Assembly (NCBI RefSeq): GCF_030161375.1
Contig: NZ_BSSQ01000004.1
Span: forward strand, 186,001 to 250,000
Direction of reading: 5' to 3'
DNA from: Paenibacillus glycanilyticus
GTDB lineage: Bacteria; Bacillota; Bacilli; Paenibacillales; Paenibacillaceae
Length of the DNA stretch: 64,000 nt
Shown here: positions 24,831 to 36,415 of the stretch, piece after piece
Position numbering within the stretch: the first letter of the stretch is position 1
Layout: each line of letters starts with the position of its first letter
Notes under the pieces: generated by a model
The model's database searches: none
The model's input: only the letters and a program-made list of their open reading frames with translations
Told to the model about the DNA's origin: nothing
Translations under genes and position numbers: made by a program

Positions 24831-25736
24831 TCAATAAAACTGTACAGTTTTCTTATACTCACGGGGAGAAAGCCCCTCCCACTTGGAGAAGATACGGCTG
24901 AAATAATGCATATCCTCATAACCAACTTCACGCCCGATTTGTTCGATGGAGTGGTCAGATTCGCGCAATAAACGTTTGGCTTCCCGGTGTCTTATGGCTT
25001 GGACGTATTTGTTCATCGTCATGCCGTACACCGATTTGAATTGTTTGCCTAGATAATCCTCGTGAATGTTCAGTTGCTTAGCTAAGGTTTGATTCGAACA
25101 GTCTGCGGCATAATGGTGCTCGATCCATTCTACTACCGGAGCCAGTCGTTCCTTTGTTGTTGAAGAATGAGGCACGGTCGTAATTTGAGAGCGGTATAGA
25201 CCTATTAATACGTTAAGCATTAACCCTTTGCACACGACCTCAAATCCCGGCTGCTGCTCAGAAAACTCCGCTATGATCCGTTCCATCTCTTTCACGATTT
25301 CCTTCGACGGTATCATTACCGGATTCGCGCTTAGCGGGCTGTAGCCGGGAATGACCGCTTCAAGGCAGAAGTCTGCCGCGACGGCTTCCTCGTTCTTAAC
25401 GATAATATCCTGATCGACAACAATATTGAATTCATCGAAAAAATCAAAATGGATGCCAAGGAACAATGCTTGTTGTCCCGATTGAATGTCTAGCTTATGC
25501 GGCACGCCCGCACTGATAAACAACATCTCACCGGTCGATAGTGTGTACTCGCACTCTCCAAGATGCGCGGTAATCCGCCCGTCCAGTACATACAATAATT
25601 CGAAATCATAGATTTGGCGCAAAGGATACTCATTGTTTTTAATCGTCTGATGCAGTTGTGCCCAATGCACGCTAGGGGATAACGCAGAGAAATTTGTGAG
25701 TTGCTTTACCGGAAAAGAGATATCGGATAAGTCCAC
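24831..25736 (-). CDS. AraC-family regulator with cupin sensor domain
   Basis: A 301-residue one-component regulator: N-terminal cupin-type ligand domain (YDFELLYVLDGRITAHLGEC, LSTGEMLFISAGVPHKL) and C-terminal AraC helix-turn-helix pair (about 205-300: NQTLAKQLNIHEDYLGKQFK, IEQIGREVGYEDMHYFSRIF). Start is GTG with GGAG 8 bases upstream; an overlapping ATG is out of frame and soon stops. Divergent from the PhyH-GH43-GH51 operon across 80 bases, so it most likely activates that operon in response to a sugar. Confidence 0.9.
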   Translation of the reverse strand: MDLSDISFPVKQLTNFSALSPSVHWAQLHQTIKNNEYPLRQIYDFELLYVLDGRITAHLGECEYTLSTGEMLFISAGVPHKLDIQSGQQALFLGIHFDFFDEFNIVVDQDIIVKNEEAVAADFCLEAVIPGYSPLSANPVMIPSKEIVKEMERIIAEFSEQQPGFEVVCKGLMLNVLIGLYRSQITTVPHSSTTKERLAPVVEWIEHHYAADCSNQTLAKQLNIHEDYLGKQFKSVYGMTMNKYVQAIRHREAKRLLRESDHSIEQIGREVGYEDMHYFSRIFSKWEGLSPREYKKTVQFY

Positions 25737-25816
25737 ATTTTATTCTCCATTCTTCAAATCTATTTTCTGGAAGTCATAGTATCATAAGGTCATCTTAATG
25801 ACAAGGAGATGGCACA

Positions 25817-26650
25817 ATGCTCGGAAATGTTCAAGTAGAGAATGATTTGCAGACCAACTACCTCATAACGGAGGAACAACGGAAGCAATACGAGAAAGAT
25901 GGGCATTTGTTGTTAAGGCAGCTTGCTACGCCAGCAATTGTTGATTGCTTCCGGCCGATCATCTTGAGCGAAGTGCATCGCCTGAATCAGGAGACGCGAC
26001 CGCTTGAAGAACGGGATACGTATGGCAAAGCATTTTTGCAAATTTCAAACTTGTGGGAGCAGAGTGATGCCGTCAAGCCTTTCGTCTTTGCCCGCCGATT
26101 CGCGAAAGTAGCAGCGGAACTCATGGGAGTTGCAGGCGTTCGCATGTACCATGATCAAGCTTTGTTTAAGGAGCCGGGCGGCGGTCATACCCCTTGGCAT
26201 CAAGACCAGATTTATTGGCCGGTTGATACGGAGAAGACGATTACGTTATGGATGCCTCTTGTTCACGTTCCCGAAGAAGTGGGTTCTATGACGTTTGCTT
26301 CCGGATCGCATCATCGCGGATATATAAGCAAGCTGGAAATTTCAGACCAGTCGCATAAAACGTTAAAACAATATATCGAGGCGGAAGGTATTCCGCAGAT
26401 CGGCTATGGGGCTATGGCAGCCGGCGATGCGACCTTTCATGCGGGATGGACGCTCCATAGCGCGCCAGGGAATCCGACGAGTAACACGCGGGAAGTCATG
26501 ACCATTATCTATGTGGCGGATGATACGCGAGTATTGGAACCGGACACGAATGCGCGTAAGAACGATCTGGCGAGATGGATGCCAGGACTACAAGGCGGAG
26601 ATCTCATTAACAGCCCGCTTAATCCAGTTATTTATAGAGAGGACAGATAA
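25817..26650 (+). CDS. Phytanoyl-CoA dioxygenase (PhyH)-family oxygenase
   Basis: A 277-residue Fe(II)/2-oxoglutarate-dependent oxygenase. Metal ligands are the H-x-D in TPWHQDQIYW (about residues 127-129) and the distal His in HAGWTLHSAPGN; a following Arg (TSNTREVMT) can bind 2-oxoglutarate. It has no signal peptide. It is the first gene of an operon with a GH43-like enzyme (2-base gap) and a GH51 arabinofuranosidase, an unusual context pointing to oxidation or demethylation of a plant sugar rather than fatty acid metabolism. AAGGAG precedes the ATG. Substrate unknown. Confidence 0.85.
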   Translation: MLGNVQVENDLQTNYLITEEQRKQYEKDGHLLLRQLATPAIVDCFRPIILSEVHRLNQETRPLEERDTYGKAFLQISNLWEQSDAVKPFVFARRFAKVAAELMGVAGVRMYHDQALFKEPGGGHTPWHQDQIYWPVDTEKTITLWMPLVHVPEEVGSMTFASGSHHRGYISKLEISDQSHKTLKQYIEAEGIPQIGYGAMAAGDATFHAGWTLHSAPGNPTSNTREVMTIIYVADDTRVLEPDTNARKNDLARWMPGLQGGDLINSPLNPVIYREDR

Positions 26651-26652
26651 CG

Positions 26653-29141
<2,489 letters not shown>

Positions 29142-29159
29142 GTTATTTATGACAAGAAA

Positions 29160-29193
29160 AGAGGAGCAAACGGCAGCCGTTTGCTCCTTTCTT
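29160..29193. terminator. Bidirectional terminator
   Basis: GGAGCAAACGG and CCGTTTGCTCC form an 11-base stem with a 3-base loop, flanked by A-rich and T-rich runs, between the converging GH51 and small hydrophilic genes. Confidence 0.85.
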
Positions 29194-29208
29194 ATTAATG
29201 CGAGTCAG

Positions 29209-29439
29209 TCAGATCTCCGTGCGATACTTGCGCCTACTTGAAGAGTCGTTTTTCGTGCGGTGCTTGTCCTTCTCGTCTTGCTGTTCGATGGACTGGTCTT
29301 CAACTGGGATTGGATCGACGGTGCGCTCGCTCGCGAACTTGTCGAAGAGACTCTCTTTCTCCGTCGGAATTCCCTCCGGATTGTCGCGTTTGCCCTGCTG
29401 TTGGCGCCTCCGGTCAGCGCTTCGTTCGAATGGGTTCAT
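29209..29439 (-). CDS. Small hydrophilic protein, unknown
   Basis: A 76-residue very polar protein (MNPFERSADRRRQQQGKRD..., ending SSSRRKYRTEI), rich in Asp, Glu, Lys, Arg, Gln and Ser and probably disordered. GAGGTG lies 7 bases before the ATG and a terminator follows, so it is likely a real gene although three overlapping plus-strand frames exist. Small disordered proteins of this kind are common in spore formers and often spore- or stress-linked; no function is assigned. Confidence 0.5.
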   Translation of the reverse strand: MNPFERSADRRRQQQGKRDNPEGIPTEKESLFDKFASERTVDPIPVEDQSIEQQDEKDKHRTKNDSSSRRKYRTEI

Positions 29440-29578
29440 CGCTTGTCACCTCGGAAGTAGATTGTACGCTTTTTTACCCTTATTCCTTCAGCTTCAAACC
29501 AACACCTTTCTTCCGTATTCAACTTTATCGAAATGATATAGTATATCTATTAGGAAATAGGAGGAGAGGATGATAGTC

Positions 29579-30049
29579 ATGAGAGAGTTAGACGAGAAGT
29601 TCATGAGAGAAGCCATTAGATTGTCTGAACTAGCTGTGCTTCAAGGGAATGAGCCTTTTGGTGCGGTCTTGGTTAAAGACGGTGAGATTGTTTATAGCAA
29701 CGCCAATCAGATCTATTCGGCGACCGATCCAACGTTCCATGCCGAAGCAGGTTTGCTGCGGAGATTTTGTGCAGAAACGCAGATTACCGATTTGCAAGCG
29801 TACACGTTATATTCCAGCTGTGAACCGTGTTTCATGTGCTCGGGCGCCATGGTGTGGACGAAACTCGGACGGCTCGTATATGCGGCTAGCGATATCGATT
29901 TATGCGAGCTTCTTGGCGAGCAGGGAAGTCATGCTTCCCAAATTGTGTTTGAGCACTCGCATCATAAACCTGAAGTAACAGCCGGTGTATTGCGGGATGA
30001 AAGCTTGAAAATCTTGTCCGGCTATTTCCCTCATAACCAAAAAGGATAA
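29579..30049 (+). CDS. Nucleoside/base deaminase (guanine/cytosine deaminase family)
   Basis: A 156-residue zinc deaminase. The zinc site is HAEAGLLRRF (His and catalytic Glu, about 50-52) with SSCEPCFMCSGAMVW supplying two Cys (P-C-x-x-C). It hydrolytically deaminates a purine or pyrimidine base; GuaD- and TadA-type members look alike, and the C-terminus differs from typical TadA. GGAGGAGAGG precedes; ATG 29570 and ATG 29579 are both possible, the second better spaced. Monocistronic. Confidence 0.82.
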   Translation: MRELDEKFMREAIRLSELAVLQGNEPFGAVLVKDGEIVYSNANQIYSATDPTFHAEAGLLRRFCAETQITDLQAYTLYSSCEPCFMCSGAMVWTKLGRLVYAASDIDLCELLGEQGSHASQIVFEHSHHKPEVTAGVLRDESLKILSGYFPHNQKG

Positions 30050-30064
30050 TGCCTATTTATCTAG

Positions 30065-30091
30065 AAAAACCGCGCCTCGCGCGGTTTTTTG
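30065..30091 (+). terminator. Rho-independent terminator
   Basis: AAAAACCGCGC-ctc-GCGCGGTTTTTTG, directly after the deaminase gene. Confidence 0.85.
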
Positions 30092-30119
30092 TTGCAGGTA
30101 AACCGCCAATAAACAAGTA

Positions 30120-30149
30120 TTGACAGTTTCCAGAAGTAGGGAATATAAT
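30120..30149 (+). promoter_or_regulatory. Sigma-A promoter of the GH30-GH35 operon
   Basis: TTGACA (30120-30125) and TATAAT (30144-30149) are both consensus, 18 bases apart, with start near 30156. Confidence 0.75.
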
Positions 30150-30162
30150 TAAGACCAGATTT

Positions 30163-30177
30163 ATGTAAGCCCTTTCA
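30163..30177. promoter_or_regulatory. Near-perfect cre-like site
   Basis: ATGTAAGCCCTTTCA matches the CcpA site pattern WTGNAANCGNWNNCW at all but one position. It lies just after the predicted start, where CcpA would block elongation, consistent with glucose repression of the operon. Confidence 0.45.
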
Positions 30178-30229
30178 AAAAATATTCCAAGTACCTATAC
30201 CCGACGAGGGTATTCATTTTCGGCAATTA

Positions 30230-30257
30230 TGAAACCCGTTTCATGAAATAGGTTTCA
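30230..30257. promoter_or_regulatory. Two abutting 14-base LacI-type operators
   Basis: TGAAACCCGTTTCA (30230-30243) is followed with no gap by TGAAATAGGTTTCA (30244-30257). Both have TGAAA/TTTCA arms around a 4-base centre. The same paired arrangement occurs before the SLH galactanase (47996-48023), and a single copy lies before lacI (34481-34494). Confidence 0.7.
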
Positions 30258-30281
30258 CAAACTGCCGGAACAGGAGGACTT

Positions 30282-31679
30282 ATGAACGGCATGAACAGAC
30301 CTGATAACGGTATCATGGATGAGGAACCTACAATTTATATCAAGCTAGAAGAAGGTTACGACGGATTTGAAGGCTGGGGCACTTCGCTTGCCTGGTGGGG
30401 TCACATTATAGGGCGCTGGAGCAATCAAGAGAAGTTGGCTGAGGTATTGGATCTCGTCTTTGACCCGGTCAAGGGTTTAGGCTTCAACATCGTCCGATAC
30501 AATATCGGCGGCGGCGAGAATCCTTCCATCCAGCCGAACACGCTTCGTCCGGGAGGCGATGTTCCGGGCTTTCAACCGGAGCTCGGGCAATGGAATTGGA
30601 ATGCCGATGAAGGTCAGCGGAACGTTATGCTGGAAGCGATGAAGCGAGGAGTTGACATTGCTGAAGCCTTCTCGAATTCGCCGCCTTACTGGATGACGAT
30701 CAGCGGTTCGGTTACAGGCGCGGAAGACGGAGGCAATAATCTGCGGGAAGACCGTTATGAGGACTTCGCGGATTATTTGACGGAAGTTGTTAAGCACTAC
30801 AAGGAAGAGTACGGCGTTATGTTCCGCACGCTTAATCCGTTAAATGAACCGGCTTCTAACTGGTGGAAGAAGGGCAATATCCAGGAAGGCGCTCATTTCT
30901 CGCTTGATAAACAAAAGAAGATTATTCAATTGACCGCTCGTTCGCTTCAACGAAAAGGATTATTCGAAACAACGGTCAGCGCGCCTGACGAGAACAGCGT
31001 GGACGAAACGCTGGACATGCTTCACGGCTATGACGAGGAGACGTATAACAGCATCTCGCAGATCAATACCCATTCCTACAACGGGGAACAGCTCGAGGAA
31101 CTGCGCTTGCTCGCGAAGGATAAAGGGAAAAAGCTATGGATGTCGGAGTACGGCACGGGAGGCACACAGCCGCATGATCATGAGGATCTGAGCTGCGTCA
31201 TGGAGCTGGCTGAAAGAGTGATTGCGGATCTTCGGTTGCTGCGGCCTTCCGCGTGGGTGTATTGGCAAGCCGTTGAGGACGAAAGCGCGCAAAATAACTG
31301 GGGATTTATCCACTCCGATTTCAAACGCGGCGACAGCGAGTATGAAATAACGAAGCAATATTATGCGATGGCTCAATTCAGCAAGTTTATTCGTCCGGGA
31401 AGCCGAATTCTATGGACGAATGATGCGCATTCGGTAGCGGCTTATGATTCTGCAAAGCGTCAGCTGGCGGTTGTGATTCATAACGGGGAAGGACAAAGGC
31501 AGATCTGTTGCGATCTTGGCGTTCTAACGACAGACCAACCCACTGCCAGGCTGTACCGCACATCCGAACGCGAGAACCTAGCTGAAGAGGTTGTGCCTTT
31601 GCACAGTAACAAATTTACGTTAACGCTAGAGGCACAGTCTGTGACGACAGTTGTTATTGACCATATTTCATATAAATAG
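30282..31679 (+). CDS. GH30 glycosidase, likely endo-beta-1,6-galactanase
   Basis: A 465-residue retaining enzyme without signal peptide. (beta/alpha)8 barrel with FEGWGTSLAWWGH and FNIVRYNIGGGENP near the N-terminus, acid/base Glu189 in NPLNEPASNWW, nucleophile Glu289 in WMSEYGTGG, and a C-terminal beta domain from about 385. The GWGTSLAWW and NIGGGE signatures are those of GH30 endo-beta-1,6-galactanases, which cut side chains of type II arabinogalactan; this subfamily call is inferred. AGGAGG precedes the ATG. It leads an operon with GH35 and is controlled by paired LacI-type operators and a cre-like site. Confidence 0.85.
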   Translation: MNGMNRPDNGIMDEEPTIYIKLEEGYDGFEGWGTSLAWWGHIIGRWSNQEKLAEVLDLVFDPVKGLGFNIVRYNIGGGENPSIQPNTLRPGGDVPGFQPELGQWNWNADEGQRNVMLEAMKRGVDIAEAFSNSPPYWMTISGSVTGAEDGGNNLREDRYEDFADYLTEVVKHYKEEYGVMFRTLNPLNEPASNWWKKGNIQEGAHFSLDKQKKIIQLTARSLQRKGLFETTVSAPDENSVDETLDMLHGYDEETYNSISQINTHSYNGEQLEELRLLAKDKGKKLWMSEYGTGGTQPHDHEDLSCVMELAERVIADLRLLRPSAWVYWQAVEDESAQNNWGFIHSDFKRGDSEYEITKQYYAMAQFSKFIRPGSRILWTNDAHSVAAYDSAKRQLAVVIHNGEGQRQICCDLGVLTTDQPTARLYRTSERENLAEEVVPLHSNKFTLTLEAQSVTTVVIDHISYK

Positions 31680-31703
31680 GGTAAGCAGAGAGGGGCGCTT
31701 CCA

Positions 31704-34457
31704 ATGCAGGAGACGATGTTACCGTCCAATGGATTGCCGCATGCGAATACGGCGGTTCAATATAACTCATTGTGCTACAACATTAATGGTGAGCAAGTGT
31801 TCCTGAACAGCGCGGCGATTCATTATTTCCGCATGCCGAAGGAAGAATGGCGCGAAGTACTCGTGAAGGCGAAGCTGGCAGGCATGAACTGCATCGATAC
31901 GTATTTTGCCTGGAACGTCCACGAGCCGGAGGAAGGGCAATGGAATTTCGAGGGCGATTACGATTGCGGCGCGTTTCTGGATCTTTGCCATGAGCTGGGA
32001 TTATGGGTAATTGCCCGCCCGGGGCCATTTATTTGCGCGGAATGGGATTTTGGCGGATTCCCGTATTGGCTGAGCACGAAGAAGAATATGAAGTTTCGTG
32101 CCTACGATGAGCAGTATTTAGCCTACGTTGACCTCTATATGGACCGTATTATTCCGATTATCCGCGAACGCGAGATCGGAGCTCGCGGCTCTGTTATTCT
32201 CGTTCAGGTGGAGAATGAATACGGTTATTTGGCAACCGATGAGGTTGCCCGCGATTATATGGTTCATCTCAGAGACGGCATGCTGGAGCGAGGTGTAACG
32301 GTCCCACTGATCACTTGCGTCGGCGGCGTTGAAGACACGGTTGAAGGTGCGAATTTCTGGTCGGGCGCGGATCATCATTACCATCATCTAGTGGAGAAGC
32401 AACCGGGAACCCCTAAGATCGTTACCGAGTTCTGGACCGGCTGGTTCGAACACTGGGGTGCGCCGGCGGCAACGCAAAAGACGGCAGCGCTTTATGAGAA
32501 AAGAATGCTGGAAGCGCTTCGGACCGGTTATACCGGCATTAGCCATTATATGTTTTTTGGCGGCACGAACTTTGGCGGTTACGGAGGGCGTACGGTAGGC
32601 GCCAGCGATATTTTTATGGTCACTTCCTATGACTATGACGCACCGCTGAACGAATACGGCCGCGTGACGGATAAATATAATACCGCGAAGCGGATGTCTT
32701 ATTTCGTTAAGGCAACGGAAAACGTGCTGCTGAACGCGGTTGAAGGACCTGCTGCCCTAGCGGTTCTGTCGCAAGGCTTCTCTGCCCGTGTCCGCGAGAA
32801 TGGGAATGAGCGGATCTGGTTTGTTGAAAGCTCGAAGGATGAGAGGGAAACAACAAGAATTACGCTGCAAGACGGGCGGACGATTCCGGTTACGGTGGGG
32901 CCTAATGCAATCGTTCCGGTGATCGACAGACTTGAGCTTGAACCAGGCGTTTATTTGACTTGCAACACGTATCTGATTACAAACGAACGAATCGATGGGC
33001 AGCACACGCTAATCGTTTATGCGGAGAACGGGCAACGTTCGTATATCGAGCTCGAATCTGAACAGCCGATCCTCGTGCAAGATGACGGGGTGAGAAGGCA
33101 GCAGCGTGACGGAGAGCACAGAGTGATGTTTGATCTCTGCCACTTCCAAGAGGCACAGTTCGTTCACCTAGCGATTGGCGGCAAGCCATACCGGATTATA
33201 GCCATTAACAAAGACTATGCGGACCGCGCATGGCGAATCGAAGGCAAAGACGGAGCCAAGTGGGCTTTAGGTTATGCCGACTTCGATCTGCTCCAGGGCG
33301 GAATATGCCGGGCAGCTCTCGCGGAGTGCGATGTGCAGCCGATCCATTTGGGGGATTGGGGCAAGTTATCTAACGAGTTGCAGTCGCCTTATGTATTCTT
33401 GCAAGCTCCAGTCTTGGAAGAGTGGAACACCGAAGCTTGCGTGCTGTCAGCAGCACAAGGCCAACGATCGTTGCAGCCCAAAGCTTTTTCCGAGATGGGT
33501 CAGCCTTACGGCTATTTGCTTTACGAATGTGAGATCGAAGCGGGGGATGAAACTTCTATTCCTCTTGTCATTTCCAAGCTTGAAGATACGGCCAGAGTAT
33601 ATGTGAATGGCATCCAGCAAACCTTGGTGCACAAAGTTGGGGCGGCAGCGGTAGAGGTGGAACTGACGCCAAACGGCAGCAACCGCCTGCAAATTCTGGT
33701 GCAAAATATGGGCAGGCTTAATTTCTCGCCGTACTTGGGGGAAGTGAAAGGGATGGCCGGAGCGGTCTATTCGGGCGGCCAATCGATTGACTTGCTTGGC
33801 GGTTGGAGGCATGAAGATGCCGTCATCCATCTGAACGAAGTGAATGCCATTGCCAGCGGTACTACGATCCGCAGAACCTTTACCGTGGATGGCGGATATG
33901 ACCGTGCGATACTGGTTGGCGCGATTAGCGGCAAGCTCAGCATTAACGGCAAGGACATTCAGCTTGAAGGCTATCAAGATTGGTTCCTGCATCATACGCT
34001 GGATGTCTCCGAGTATATGCAAGAAGGAACTAACGCGATCGAAATGGCTTACGTGAAGTCGCCGCTTGAGCGTCTGGAGCTGCTGGTTGCTTCCTCGACG
34101 CAAGAGTTAAACGGCTGGCGGATTGCTGATGTCGAGAAGCTTGAACGTCAGCCTCATGCTGGCGGTTCGGGCACTCCGGTATGGCACGCGGTTAAGTTTG
34201 ATAGACCGGATCTTCCGCTTGACGTCAATGCCAAGCTGAAGCTGCGTTTGTCAGGCATGAGCAAAGGTTCATTGTGGCTGAACGGGATTAACCTGGGCCG
34301 CTACTGGCAGATCGGTCCCCAGGAGGATTATAAGATTCCGATGGCATGGCTGCATGACCGCAACGAGCTTGTCCTGTTCGACGAGAACGGCGCAAGTCCG
34401 TCCAATGTGCGTTTACTTTATGATCAGGCGTCCAGCAAACGCTGGATTTCCCTTTAG
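31704..34457 (+). CDS. GH35 beta-galactosidase
   Basis: A large (917-residue) cytosolic beta-galactosidase. N-terminal barrel: AIHYFRMPKEEWREVLVKAK, RPGPFICAEWDFGGFPYWL, acid/base Glu172 in QVENEYGY, nucleophile Glu242 in VTEFWTGWFEHWG, then SHYMFFGGTNFGGYGG. The C-terminal third contains jelly-roll galactose-binding-type modules, ending SLWLNGINLGRYWQIGPQ. No signal peptide, so it acts on imported galacto-oligosaccharides. It follows GH30 by 24 bases with its own GAGAGGGG site. Together with GH30 it fits removal of beta-galactose from arabinogalactan fragments. Confidence 0.93.
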   Translation: MQETMLPSNGLPHANTAVQYNSLCYNINGEQVFLNSAAIHYFRMPKEEWREVLVKAKLAGMNCIDTYFAWNVHEPEEGQWNFEGDYDCGAFLDLCHELGLWVIARPGPFICAEWDFGGFPYWLSTKKNMKFRAYDEQYLAYVDLYMDRIIPIIREREIGARGSVILVQVENEYGYLATDEVARDYMVHLRDGMLERGVTVPLITCVGGVEDTVEGANFWSGADHHYHHLVEKQPGTPKIVTEFWTGWFEHWGAPAATQKTAALYEKRMLEALRTGYTGISHYMFFGGTNFGGYGGRTVGASDIFMVTSYDYDAPLNEYGRVTDKYNTAKRMSYFVKATENVLLNAVEGPAALAVLSQGFSARVRENGNERIWFVESSKDERETTRITLQDGRTIPVTVGPNAIVPVIDRLELEPGVYLTCNTYLITNERIDGQHTLIVYAENGQRSYIELESEQPILVQDDGVRRQQRDGEHRVMFDLCHFQEAQFVHLAIGGKPYRIIAINKDYADRAWRIEGKDGAKWALGYADFDLLQGGICRAALAECDVQPIHLGDWGKLSNELQSPYVFLQAPVLEEWNTEACVLSAAQGQRSLQPKAFSEMGQPYGYLLYECEIEAGDETSIPLVISKLEDTARVYVNGIQQTLVHKVGAAAVEVELTPNGSNRLQILVQNMGRLNFSPYLGEVKGMAGAVYSGGQSIDLLGGWRHEDAVIHLNEVNAIASGTTIRRTFTVDGGYDRAILVGAISGKLSINGKDIQLEGYQDWFLHHTLDVSEYMQEGTNAIEMAYVKSPLERLELLVASSTQELNGWRIADVEKLERQPHAGGSGTPVWHAVKFDRPDLPLDVNAKLKLRLSGMSKGSLWLNGINLGRYWQIGPQEDYKIPMAWLHDRNELVLFDENGASPSNVRLLYDQASSKRWISL

Positions 34458-34480
34458 GAAAAATGAACTAGCGCTGCGGT

Positions 34481-34518
34481 TGAAATCCGTTTCATAAGCA
34501 ACCTGACTTTGGTATAAT
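34481..34518 (+). promoter_or_regulatory. lacI promoter overlapped by its own operator
   Basis: An extended -10 (TGGTATAAT, 34510-34518) has a poor -35 around 34490. The palindrome TGAAATCCGTTTCA (34481-34494) covers that -35, so the repressor should shut off its own gene. Confidence 0.6.
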
Positions 34519-34558
34519 CTCAATTATATATCCGTTGTTCTAGAGGGGAACCTATTAG

Positions 34559-35587
34559 ATGAAGCAAATAACCGTGTACGATATCGCGAAAGAAGCCAAG
34601 GTCTCCGTTGCAACCGTCTCGCGCGTTCTGAATGACACAGCTCCCGTACGCGCTTCAACGCGGGAGAAAATCGAAGCGATTATGCAGAAATACCAGTTTC
34701 AGCCAAATGCGAACGCGAGAAGTCTTCTGAAGAAAGAAACGGGGATTATCGGCATTATTTTACCTGATATTACGAATCCGTTTTTCCCAGAAGTATTCTC
34801 CGGAGCGGAACAGGAAGGAAGAGAATCCGGCCATACGTTTTTCCTCTGCAATACGACGGGCCTTCATGATAAGGAATCGGAATTTCTGACCATTATGCAA
34901 GAGAAGCGCGTGGACGGCATTTTGTTTATGGGCGGGCGCATTAATCTGAAGGATTGCCATCCTGCCTTGATCCAAGAGGTAGTTGAGCATTCGCAGAAAA
35001 TTCCGATGGTACTCGTCAACGGGAATTTGAAGGATTCCGGCATTACCCGCGTCGTCACGGATGAATATGCGGGAACCGTACTGGGAGTTAAGCATTTAAT
35101 CGAGATTGGGCATACGAAGATTGGTTTTATCGGCGGGGAGAGCCATATGTCTACTACCGCGGTTAAACTTCGTGCTTTTAAGAAGACGTTGAAGGACGCG
35201 GGTTTGGCTGTGAGGGAAGATTGGATTTTACCGGACAGCTTTTCCGTCGAGTCGGGAAGAACGCAAATGGAAGTTTTGCTGAACCGCAAGGACCGGCCGA
35301 CAGCCGTATGCTGCGTGAACGATTTTACCGCAATCGGAGCAATCAAAGCAGCGGTTGAACAAGGAGTCCGCGTGCCGGAGGATATCTCAATTGTTGGCTT
35401 CGACGATATTCCGCTGGCTCATCATGTGATTCCCGAGCTGACAACCGTGTCCCAGCAAGCGAATCAACTTGGCCGAACCGCCGTGAAGGTGTTGCGCGAA
35501 CTTATGAATAAGGAAAAGATCAAAAAAATCTATTCTCTGGAACCGGAGCTTATCGTGAGACAAAGCACGCGGCTAATAATCGAATAG
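34559..35587 (+). CDS. LacI-family transcriptional regulator
   Basis: A 342-residue repressor: N-terminal LacI helix-turn-helix and hinge (TVYDIAKEAKVSVATVSRVL, then NANARSLLKKETG) followed by a periplasmic-binding-protein-like effector domain (IIGIILPDITNPFFPEVFSG, DGILFMGGR, VGFDDIPLAHHVIPELTTVS). AGAGGGG 9 bases before the ATG. Placed after the GH30-GH35 operon with its own promoter and operator. The same palindrome occurs in front of GH30 and of the SLH galactanase, making it the likely repressor of both. The inducer is probably a galactose- or arabinose-containing fragment. Confidence 0.92.
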   Translation: MKQITVYDIAKEAKVSVATVSRVLNDTAPVRASTREKIEAIMQKYQFQPNANARSLLKKETGIIGIILPDITNPFFPEVFSGAEQEGRESGHTFFLCNTTGLHDKESEFLTIMQEKRVDGILFMGGRINLKDCHPALIQEVVEHSQKIPMVLVNGNLKDSGITRVVTDEYAGTVLGVKHLIEIGHTKIGFIGGESHMSTTAVKLRAFKKTLKDAGLAVREDWILPDSFSVESGRTQMEVLLNRKDRPTAVCCVNDFTAIGAIKAAVEQGVRVPEDISIVGFDDIPLAHHVIPELTTVSQQANQLGRTAVKVLRELMNKEKIKKIYSLEPELIVRQSTRLIIE

Positions 35588-35590
35588 ACG

Positions 35591-35645
35591 ATAAAAAATC
35601 GCCTTCTCCCGGTAGTATGCCAGGTTGAGGGCGATTTTATTTTTA
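35591..35645. terminator. Bidirectional terminator between lacI and tetR
   Basis: AAAAATCGCC and GGCGATTTT form the stem around a 25-base loop, with T-rich sequence on both strands. Genes on both sides converge here. Confidence 0.7.
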
Positions 35646-36239
35646 ATCTTTGGGATCCTGGAGCGTCCGGAGCAAGAAAAATTGCTTGGCCAGAAACACA
35701 GGCGTATAAGGCATGTCCTCGCGAAGCCAAGACACGATCGTACCAATTAACGCCGCAGAGCTGTACCAGATGGCAATATCCTTTTGGATATTGGCTTTTG
35801 CGATAACGGAATCGTTGCCTCTTTTGTCGATTCCTTCACTGATCAGCCCGGTGAGAAGGCGAAGCAATCGCTCCGTAAAGATGGGGGTGCGCCGCGAGCC
35901 CAGAATAATCTTGTAGAACTTCGAGTGAGCCGCAATATGCTCAAGCAATTTAACCAGCATCGTTGTATTGATCACATCCGGAGAATCGGATTTTACGGTT
36001 GAGCGGTCAAGCACCTGATGGATATCTTCAATCATGTCATCCGCCATTTTCTCGAGCATATCGGGAATGTCCTTATAATGAAGGTAGAAGGTAACCCGGT
36101 TGATGGTCGCGCGCTCTGCGAGCCTGTTGACTGAGATTTTCTCGATGTCCATTTCTTCGAGCAGATCGATAAAGGCATCTCTTAAGAGCTGTCTTGTCCG
36201 CAAAATCCGGGGATCCGTACGCGTCGTTGGCTTATCCAT
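35643..36239 (-). CDS. TetR-family transcriptional regulator
   Basis: A 198-residue repressor: N-terminal helix-turn-helix (RQLLRDAFIDLLEEMDIEKI, SVNRLAERATINRVTFYLHY) and a helical ligand domain. Divergent from the MFS efflux gene across about 230 AT-rich bases holding two inverted repeats, the standard arrangement for a repressor of its neighbour. The C-terminus (WLREDMPYTPVFLAKQFFLL) is typical of the TetR group that guards drug exporters in Bacillota. Confidence 0.9.
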   Translation of the reverse strand: MDKPTTRTDPRILRTRQLLRDAFIDLLEEMDIEKISVNRLAERATINRVTFYLHYKDIPDMLEKMADDMIEDIHQVLDRSTVKSDSPDVINTTMLVKLLEHIAAHSKFYKIILGSRRTPIFTERLLRLLTGLISEGIDKRGNDSVIAKANIQKDIAIWYSSAALIGTIVSWLREDMPYTPVFLAKQFFLLRTLQDPKD

Positions 36240-36339
36240 TTCTCACAAACCTTTCTTTTACTAATAAATGGCATACTAGTAAACTACATTTTTGTTTTTG
36301 TTGTATTATTTTATTTACATAAGCTACACATTAATAATT

Positions 36340-36361
36340 TACTGTCTATTAATTTACAGTA
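36340..36361. promoter_or_regulatory. Inverted repeat in tetR-MFS intergenic region
   Basis: TACTGT (36340-36345) and ACAGTA (36356-36361) form an inverted repeat with 10 bases between arms. It could be a TetR operator. Confidence 0.4.
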
Positions 36362-36415
36362 TTGCCCGGAATCGTCGCTTGTAAAAGATGCGGCGCGAGC
36401 TATAATTTAATTTAT

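Noticed and set aside
24710..24901. 63-codon plus-strand frame before the AraC gene
   Set aside because: No ribosome site, its second half is antisense to AraC coding sequence, and no family resemblance; treated as non-coding.
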